NCBI RefSeq assembly: GCF_001286805.1
Contig: NZ_CXYV01000002.1
Span: forward strand, 248,001 to 312,000
Reading direction: 5' to 3'
DNA length: 64,000 nt
Origin: Kallipyga gabonensis
GTDB taxonomy: Bacteria; Bacillota; Clostridia; Tissierellales; Peptoniphilaceae
A program made the position numbers and the translations under genes. Of the stretch, positions 58,611-64,000 are shown one piece after another. Under the pieces are notes generated by a model. The model was not told the DNA's origin. It saw nothing but the letters and a program-made list of their open reading frames with translations, and did no database searches. Positions within the stretch are counted from its first letter, which is position 1. Every line of letters begins with the position of its first letter.

Positions 58611-60635
58611 TTAGTCAAAAAGTTTCTTGACCGCCTCTTTTACTTTATCATCATTGGCGATAAATGGAAGGGTAATATGGCCATCCTCATGGTTTTTATT
58701 CCACTCGGCCGCCACTTCCAAAGCGTGCTCATTCCGAGCCCAGGACCGACGGGCCACCCCGCCCATAACGTCCCAAGAGAGGGAGAGGCGGATGATCTCG
58801 TCCACTTTTTCCGATCCATCGAGGACCAGGCCGAAGCCACCGTTGAGGGACTTGCCGATTCCCACTCCGCCACCGTTGTGGAGGGCCACATAGGTCATTC
58901 CGCGAGCCGCATTCCCGGCGTAGCACTGGATGGCCATATCGGCACAGACGTTGGAACCGTCACGGATATTGGAGGTCTCGCGGAAGGGAGAATCCGTACC
59001 GGAGACGTCATGGTGGTCACGGCCGATCATGACAGGGCCGATCTTCCCTTCCCGGACCAGCTTGTTGAAGGCCAGGGCGATGTTGACACGGCCCACTTCA
59101 TCCTGATAAAGGATACGAGCCTGGGTTCCGACGACCAGCTGGTTTGCTTCCGCATCCCGGATCCAGTTGTAGTTGTCCCGGTCCTGGTAGCGGCGAGTAG
59201 GATCAATGGCCTCCATCGCCGCATGGTCCGTGGCAATCAGGTCCTCATGCTTGCCGGACAGGCAGACCCAACGGAAGGGGCCATAGCCATAGTCGAAGAG
59301 GAGGGGTCCCATGATGTCTTCGACATAGGAGGGCCAGATAAAGCCGTCTTTGTCGTCGACACCGTTCCGGGAGATTTCCTTGACACCGGCATCGTAAACC
59401 GCCTTCATGAAGGAGTTCCCGTAGTCAAAGAAGTAGGTTCCACGCTCGGTCAGCTTTTTGATGATGTTGAAGTGTCTGTGGAGGGTCTTGTCCACCAACT
59501 CACGGAAGGTCTTGGGATCTTCAGCCAGCATCTTGGTCCGCTCTTCAAAGGTCAGGCCCACCGGGCAGTAGCCGCCGTCATGGGCATTGTGGCAGGAGGT
59601 CTGGTCGGAGAGGAGGTCAATGTGGATGTCATGGTCATAGATGTATTCGAGGAGGTCGACAATGTTGCCATGGTAGGCAATGGACATGGCTTCCTTCTTA
59701 TCCAGGGACTCCTTGGCCATTTTGCAAGCCTCTTCGGGGGTCTCGGCCAGCTTGGAAATCCAGCCCTGCTCCAGACGTGTCTCAATCCGGGAGATGTCGA
59801 CTTCAGCAACAATGGCTACCGCATGGGCAATCTCCGCTGCCTTTCCCTGGGCACCGGACATCCCGCCCAAGCCGGAGGTGACAAAGAGTTTGCCGGACAG
59901 GTCATCCTCATGGCCCAGGCCCAGCTTCAGGCGGCCAGCGTTGAGGATGGTGTTGAAGGTTCCGTGGACAATGCCCTGGGGCCCGATGTACATCCAGCCG
60001 CCGGCGGTCATCTGTCCGTAGTTGGTCACGCCCATCTCTTCAGCAATCTCCCAGTCCTCATGGTTGTCGTATTCACCGATGAGGATGCCGTTGGAGATGA
60101 CCACACGAGGAGAATTCTTCCGTGACTTGAAGAGACCCACGGGATGGCCCGAAGCCATGACCAGGGTGGTCTCATCGGTCAGGTTCTCCAGGTACTTTTT
60201 AATCAAACGGTACTGCATCCAGTCGTGGCAAACAGACCCGGTCTCTCCGTAGGTGACCAGTTCATAGGGATAAAGAGCGACATCGAAGTCCAGGTTGTTG
60301 TCGATCATAACCTGGATGGCCTTGCCTTCGGTGCATTTCCCCTTGTATTCATCGATGGGCTTGCCATAGATCCGCCCTTCCGGACGGAAGCGGTAGCCAT
60401 AAATCCGGCCACGGGTTTTCAGCTCTTCCAAAAATTCAGGGATAAGTTCCTCATGGAACCTTTCCGGAATGTAGCGAAGGGCATTCTTCAAGGCAACTTC
60501 CGTTTGGGCCTGGTTGAGCCGGAAGCCCCGGTCCGGTGCCCGGCGGATGCCTTCCTTGAAGGCCGGCATCTCCGGCAGTTCGTCGAAGTCCAGCTGGATC
60601 CGCATGGCCCCGGCGATTTCCTTGTTATCTAACAT
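58611..60635 (-). CDS. hutU: urocanate hydratase (long type)
   Basis: The product is 674 residues from the ATG at 60635 (GGAGGAAAAG upstream; the frame is open much further but without a site). Length matches the long urocanase form rather than the about 555-residue Bacillus form. Family segments: YGQMTAGGWMYIGPQGIVHG, TSGLGGMSGAQGKAAEIAHA (NAD fold), DQTSCHNAHDGGYCPVG, and a C-terminal ALHNGGGVGIGKSLNGGFGL. It turns urocanate into imidazolonepropionate using bound NAD. Divergent from hutI, upstream of the dehydrogenase and gdhA genes. Confidence 0.95.
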   Translation of the reverse strand: MLDNKEIAGAMRIQLDFDELPEMPAFKEGIRRAPDRGFRLNQAQTEVALKNALRYIPERFHEELIPEFLEELKTRGRIYGYRFRPEGRIYGKPIDEYKGKCTEGKAIQVMIDNNLDFDVALYPYELVTYGETGSVCHDWMQYRLIKKYLENLTDETTLVMASGHPVGLFKSRKNSPRVVISNGILIGEYDNHEDWEIAEEMGVTNYGQMTAGGWMYIGPQGIVHGTFNTILNAGRLKLGLGHEDDLSGKLFVTSGLGGMSGAQGKAAEIAHAVAIVAEVDISRIETRLEQGWISKLAETPEEACKMAKESLDKKEAMSIAYHGNIVDLLEYIYDHDIHIDLLSDQTSCHNAHDGGYCPVGLTFEERTKMLAEDPKTFRELVDKTLHRHFNIIKKLTERGTYFFDYGNSFMKAVYDAGVKEISRNGVDDKDGFIWPSYVEDIMGPLLFDYGYGPFRWVCLSGKHEDLIATDHAAMEAIDPTRRYQDRDNYNWIRDAEANQLVVGTQARILYQDEVGRVNIALAFNKLVREGKIGPVMIGRDHHDVSGTDSPFRETSNIRDGSNVCADMAIQCYAGNAARGMTYVALHNGGGVGIGKSLNGGFGLVLDGSEKVDEIIRLSLSWDVMGGVARRSWARNEHALEVAAEWNKNHEDGHITLPFIANDDKVKEAVKKLFD

Positions 60636-60687
60636 CTTTTCCTCCTTACTTTTGCAACAAAAACCGACAAAAAGGCAGAATCTTTTC

Positions 60688-60701
60688 CTTAACAAGTTAA
60701 G
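60688..60701. promoter_or_regulatory. palindrome in the hutU leader (operator candidate)
   Basis: CTTAAC AA GTTAAG is a perfect 14-base palindrome, about 53 bases upstream of the hutU start codon. TTGACC lies further upstream (60731-60726), so the palindrome would overlap or follow the -10 region. The 238-base hutU/hutI gap also has a poorly spaced TTGACT/TATAAT pair (60748-60779) toward hutI. Confidence 0.4.
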
Positions 60702-60873
60702 AATAGTCGGCTTCCGTCTTTTTATGGTCAATTTGGAAAGGGTTTTTTTGACTGTAATTGGATCGTGAGGGAATATAATAGGTAGACGATAAAAATCTTC
60801 TCTCAAGCGGAGGTCGACCCTTTCGCTTCTTTTGAACCCCTGCCGGCCCATGAGCCGGCACAAAGGAGGATCC

Positions 60874-62154
60874 ATGTACGCTGACCGCATTCTCACCCAC
60901 TTCAACCAAGTATTTGCCCCCCATGATCCCGGCCACCCCCTTCGTGGTCAGGAGATGAACCAAGCTGACATCCTAGACGATGCCTATATTGCCTTCAAGG
61001 ACGGGAAGATCCTGGCCACCGGTTGCGGACAAGTCCCCGCCGACCTGGTTGGTCCGGAAACCGAGGTCCTGGACCGGTCCGGCCACATCGCCCTCCCCGG
61101 CCTGATCGACTGCCACACCCACCTGGTCTACGGCGGCTCCCGGGAACATGAATTCTCCAAAAAGCTCAACGGGATGTCCTACCTGGAAATCCTGGAGGAA
61201 GGCGGGGGGATCCTGTCCACCCTGAAGGCCACCCGGGAATCCTCCTTCGACCAGCTCTATGACAAGACCCGGGACCTGGTGGAAACCATGATGATCCACG
61301 GGGTGACCACCATCGAGGCCAAGTCGGGCTATGGCCTGAATTGGGAGACGGAAAAGCGGCAGATGGAGGTGGTCAGGAAGCTCAATGAGACCCTGCCCGC
61401 CGACCTGGTCTCCACCTTCATGGCCGCCCATGTCATCCCCCCTGAATATAAGGGAAGGGAAGATGAACTCATCGATAATATCATCGCCATGCTCCCCGAT
61501 GTCAAGGCGGAGAAGCTGGCGGAGTTCGTGGACGTCTTCTGCGAGAAGGGGGTCTACACAGCCGCCCAGTCCAAACGCCTCCTCCTGGCTGCCAAGGACC
61601 TGGGCTTCGCCACCCGGATCCATGCAGATGAGATCGAGTCCATCGGCGGGTCCGCCGTCGCTGCTGAGGTGGGGGCCACCTCCGCCGAACACCTCATGAT
61701 GGTGACAGATGAGGACATCCATAAGATGGCGGAGGCCGGCGTCATCGGCAACCTCCTCCCCGGAACCACCTTCTCCCTGATCCAGGACACCTACGCCCCG
61801 GCCCGGAAGATGCTGGATGCCGGCATGGCCATCACCGTGACCACCGACTGCAACCCCGGCTCCTGCCCCATGGCCAACCTCCAATTCGCCATGCAGCTGG
61901 GCTGCCTCTACCTCCGGATGACCCCGGTGGAAGTCTATAATGCCGTCACCATCAACGCCGCCTACTCGGTCCGCCGGGCAGAGACGGTCGGCTCCCTCCA
62001 CACCGGCAAGAAGGCCGACCTTACCGTCATGAAGGTCCCCAACCTGGACTTCGCCCTCTACCACTTCGGGACCAACCACGTTTCCGAAGTCTATAAAGAA
62101 GGAAAGCTCGTGGTTAAGGACCGGCAGATGGTCGATCCTGCCGCCGCTCGCTAA
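60874..62154 (+). CDS. hutI: imidazolonepropionase
   Basis: The product is 426 residues from the ATG at 60874 (AAAGGAGG 6 bases upstream). Amidohydrolase metal motif: [14 protein letters not shown] (about 84-97), then [12 protein letters not shown] (about 150), HADEIES (about 250) and [10 protein letters not shown] (about 325-334). It opens imidazolonepropionate to formiminoglutamate, the step after HutU. glmL starts three bases after its stop. The enzyme for the following step (formiminoglutamase or FtcD) and histidine ammonia-lyase are not in the window. Confidence 0.94.
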   Translation: MYADRILTHFNQVFAPHDPGHPLRGQEMNQADILDDAYIAFKDGKILATGCGQVPADLVGPETEVLDRSGHIALPGLIDCHTHLVYGGSREHEFSKKLNGMSYLEILEEGGGILSTLKATRESSFDQLYDKTRDLVETMMIHGVTTIEAKSGYGLNWETEKRQMEVVRKLNETLPADLVSTFMAAHVIPPEYKGREDELIDNIIAMLPDVKAEKLAEFVDVFCEKGVYTAAQSKRLLLAAKDLGFATRIHADEIESIGGSAVAAEVGATSAEHLMMVTDEDIHKMAEAGVIGNLLPGTTFSLIQDTYAPARKMLDAGMAITVTTDCNPGSCPMANLQFAMQLGCLYLRMTPVEVYNAVTINAAYSVRRAETVGSLHTGKKADLTVMKVPNLDFALYHFGTNHVSEVYKEGKLVVKDRQMVDPAAAR

Positions 62155-62157
62155 ACC

Positions 62158-63552
62158 ATGAACTACCTTTTGATTGACATCGGGTCCACCTTCACCAAGG
62201 GGACCCTGGTGGATGGCCGGGTCGGCCGGATCCTGGCCCGGGCCCAGTCCACCACAACCGTGGACCGGTCCGTGACTCTAGGGGTGGACCGGGTCCTGGA
62301 GGGCTTGGAAGAGGCCTCCGGGACTAAGCCCTCATGGAACAAGGCCCTCCTCTGCTCCTCCGCCGCCGGCGGGCTCAAGATGGTGGCCATCGGCCTGGGT
62401 CGGAAGCTGACCGCCGAAGCCGCCACCCGGGCTGCTCTGGGGGCCGGAGCCAGGATCCTCAAAACCTACGCCCTCCGCTTGGATGAGGCAGACATCGCGG
62501 AGATGGACCGGCTGTCCCCCGACATCCTCCTCCTTGCCGGAGGAACCGACCAGGGCAACCGACTGACCATCCTGGACCATGCCCAAAAGCTGACCGGACT
62601 GACCCGGCGGCCTCCGGTCGTCGTGGCCGGCAACCGGGCCGTCCGTGACCAGGTGGTGGACATCTTGGAAGGGACCGGCTTCGAGGTCTTTCCCACAGAA
62701 AACCTCATGCCCCAGGTCAATGTCTTGAACGCTGACCCCGCCCGCCGAGTCATCCGGTCCATCTTCATGAGCCGGATCACCCGGTCCAAGGGCCTGGATG
62801 TCCTGGAAGACCGCCTGGGCAAGGTCATCATGCCCACCCCGGATGCTGTTCTCCAGGCGGCCCGCCTCCTTTCTCTGGGAACCGGGAGCCAGGCCGGCCT
62901 GGGCGACCTCCTCCTGGTTGACATCGGGGGCGCCACCACGGACATCCACTCCGTGGGCTTGGGCCATCCCCGGGAGCCCCGCCTCCGGATTGGGGACAAG
63001 ACCTATGAGCTCCGGGAGGAAGGTCTCCAGGAACCCCTGGACAAGCGGACGGTCGAAGGCGACCTGGGCATGCGGTATTCGGCCCAAAGCCTCCTGGAGA
63101 ACGTCGGCCACGAGGCCCTGGAAGCCCTCTATCCCGCCGACTACGCCTCCGCCTGCCAAAGGCGGACTGCCAACACCCGGCTCATCCCGGATAGCCCCGA
63201 GGAGGTGGCCATCGACCAGGCCATGGCCCGGGCGGCCTACCTCAAGGCCCTGAGCCGGCATGTGGGAACCCTCCGCCGGGAGTTCACCGGCCGGTCCATC
63301 TATTACCTGAGCGGCAAGGACCTGACCCACTTCTCCACCATCATCGGGACCGGCGGGGTCCTGGTCCACTCCCCCCAACCCGACCGGGTCCTGGGCATGG
63401 ACCCCGACCCCGAACAACGTCCCCTCCTCTACCCTGCCTCCCCCCGGGTCTACATCGACCGGACCTACTCCCTCTACGCCATGGGTCTCCTGGCCCAAGA
63501 GGACTCCGACCTGGCCCTCCGGCTGATGAAGGAGGATTTGGGGGTAAGGTGA
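62158..63552 (+). CDS. glmL: GlmL/MutL-like reactivating protein for a B12-dependent mutase
   Basis: The product is 464 residues. It opens MNYLLIDIGSTFTKGTLVDG, the actin-like ATPase start of GlmL/MutL, and has LLAGGTDQGNRLTI, VVAGNRAVRDQV and a second phosphate-binding segment DLLLVDIGGATTDIHSVG near residue 255. In glutamate fermenters GlmL lies in the glmS-glmL-glmE cluster and keeps the B12 enzyme active. Here the mutase genes do not follow; an exported-protein gene comes next. No clear SD is seen, so translation is probably coupled to hutI. It could alternatively serve ornithine or lysine aminomutase. Confidence 0.85.
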   Translation: MNYLLIDIGSTFTKGTLVDGRVGRILARAQSTTTVDRSVTLGVDRVLEGLEEASGTKPSWNKALLCSSAAGGLKMVAIGLGRKLTAEAATRAALGAGARILKTYALRLDEADIAEMDRLSPDILLLAGGTDQGNRLTILDHAQKLTGLTRRPPVVVAGNRAVRDQVVDILEGTGFEVFPTENLMPQVNVLNADPARRVIRSIFMSRITRSKGLDVLEDRLGKVIMPTPDAVLQAARLLSLGTGSQAGLGDLLLVDIGGATTDIHSVGLGHPREPRLRIGDKTYELREEGLQEPLDKRTVEGDLGMRYSAQSLLENVGHEALEALYPADYASACQRRTANTRLIPDSPEEVAIDQAMARAAYLKALSRHVGTLRREFTGRSIYYLSGKDLTHFSTIIGTGGVLVHSPQPDRVLGMDPDPEQRPLLYPASPRVYIDRTYSLYAMGLLAQEDSDLALRLMKEDLGVR

Positions 63553-63628
63553 GGCTTTGCTGTTGATGGAAAGGATGGTGATGGTGCAGACCTTTAGAGT
63601 AACCTCAAATATTATTAACAAATATACA

Positions 63629-63657
63629 TTGACATCTTGGTGACATCGTAATAAAAT
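63629..63657 (+). promoter_or_regulatory. sigma-A-type promoter for the exported-protein gene
   Basis: TTGACA (63629-63634), 17-base spacer, TAAAAT (63652-63657), about 48 bases upstream of the ATG at 63705. Confidence 0.6.
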
Positions 63658-63704
63658 GACAATTAGATAAACGTTTTCTTTTATGTGCTTGAAAGGAGCA
63701 AGCT

Positions 63705-64000
63705 ATGAAAAAACGGTATTGGATTATTTCTGTTTTTGTTGTCCTCTTCCTTGCCTGTGTGTTTATTCCACCAGCACAAGCGAAACCTGTACATGAGGAA
63801 GATGTGAAACCCTGCATCGTTGTCGATCCTTGGATGTCTGTTTCTGAAGATAGAAATTATTTAAGAAATCAAAGAATTGATGAAACAATTTTTGTTCATC
63901 GGTCGGGGAATTATGGATTCACCTATGAGGGATATATTCCAAAAGTAAAAGTCGTTCCAACCTCCAGCAATAGAGTTACTGTCACCTATCATGGTCTGAT
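63705..64000 (+). CDS. exported protein, N-terminal part (cut by window edge)
   Basis: The frame is open from the ATG at 63705 (GAAAGGAG 8 bases upstream) to the window edge, 98 residues. A signal peptide is clear (KKRYWIISVFVVLFLACVFI, cleavage near AQA-KP). The mature part (EDVKPCIVVDPWMSV, RIDETIFVHRSGNYGFTYEG, VTVTYHGLI) looks like the first strands of a beta domain. I do not recognise a family. AT-rich, unlike the hut/glm genes before it, and it resembles in style the small secreted protein at 8.5-9.0 kb. Confidence 0.7.
   Translation, partial: MKKRYWIISVFVVLFLACVFIPPAQAKPVHEEDVKPCIVVDPWMSVSEDRNYLRNQRIDETIFVHRSGNYGFTYEGYIPKVKVVPTSSNRVTVTYHGL

Noticed and set aside
58677-60125. 482-residue open frame opposite hutU
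   Set aside because: Same antisense effect of codon bias; hutU is certain and the frame lacks an SD or family motif.
60973-63621. Long minus-strand frames opposite hutI and glmL
   Set aside because: Low-complexity His/Gly/Asp-rich translations typical of antisense frames; both sense genes are well supported.

Overview
The window reads as chromosomal DNA of an anaerobic, amino-acid-fermenting Gram-positive bacterium (Clostridia or Tissierellia; a moderately GC-rich Peptoniphilaceae-like organism is my best guess, which is inference). Grounds: SD-type starts on almost every gene, an L-serine dehydratase of the two-subunit iron-sulfur type, a histidine-to-glutamate catabolic block, a biotin-free carboxylase/decarboxylase alpha subunit, CWB2 cell-wall anchoring, a sortase-type tail, and no outer-membrane genes. 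No rRNA, CRISPR array, intact transposase or phage gene was found. There is one tRNA (Pro, GGG).

Layout. 1-6.4 kb: the start of a PEP-carboxykinase-like gene, a hemolysin III membrane protein, a lipoprotein, a 44-bp hairpin repeat array, a PD-(D/E)XK-like protein, a thioesterase, a YitT protein and a glycosyltransferase. 6.4-10.3 kb: an AT-richer block with a sigma/anti-sigma pair, three exported proteins and a wrecked ABC ATPase gene. 10.4-20 kb: a 42/45-bp hairpin array, YolD plus Y-family polymerase, a CWB2 metallophosphoesterase, pyridoxal kinase, thymidylate synthase, QueH and a uracil permease. 20-25.9 kb: GNAT, an AAA ATPase behind a perfect 22-bp inverted repeat, a short pyruvate kinase, an esterase, a Nudix enzyme and a lytic transglycosylase. 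25.9-37.2 kb: one long minus-strand run ftsH-ppaC-sua5-upp-murA-recD2-comF-hydroxyacid dehydrogenase-phosphatase. 37.4-43.8 kb: an SPFH protein, a second 42/45-bp array, LysR/sdaAB/sdaAA and birA-bioY behind a BirA-type operator. 44-53.7 kb: a double ABC-2 permease and a 2,370-residue sortase-anchored surface protein. 54-63.6 kb: oadA/pycB-like gene, a 54-bp hairpin array, tRNA-Pro, gdhA, a 2-hydroxyacid dehydrogenase, hutU, and divergently hutI-glmL. The window ends inside a new exported-protein gene.

How the genes work together. hutU and hutI carry out two steps of histidine breakdown, GdhA and the neighbouring 2-hydroxyacid dehydrogenase could take glutamate to 2-oxoglutarate and 2-hydroxyglutarate, and GlmL points to the methylaspartate branch as well. 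birA-bioY looks autoregulated by biotin. The sigma/anti-sigma pair probably controls the exported proteins beside it.

The most unusual signal is non-coding: three unrelated families of intergenic tandem hairpin repeats (44 bp; strictly alternating 42/45 bp at two loci; 54 bp). In the 42/45 and 54-bp families the two arms of each hairpin change together from unit to unit, which argues that folding is what is being kept.
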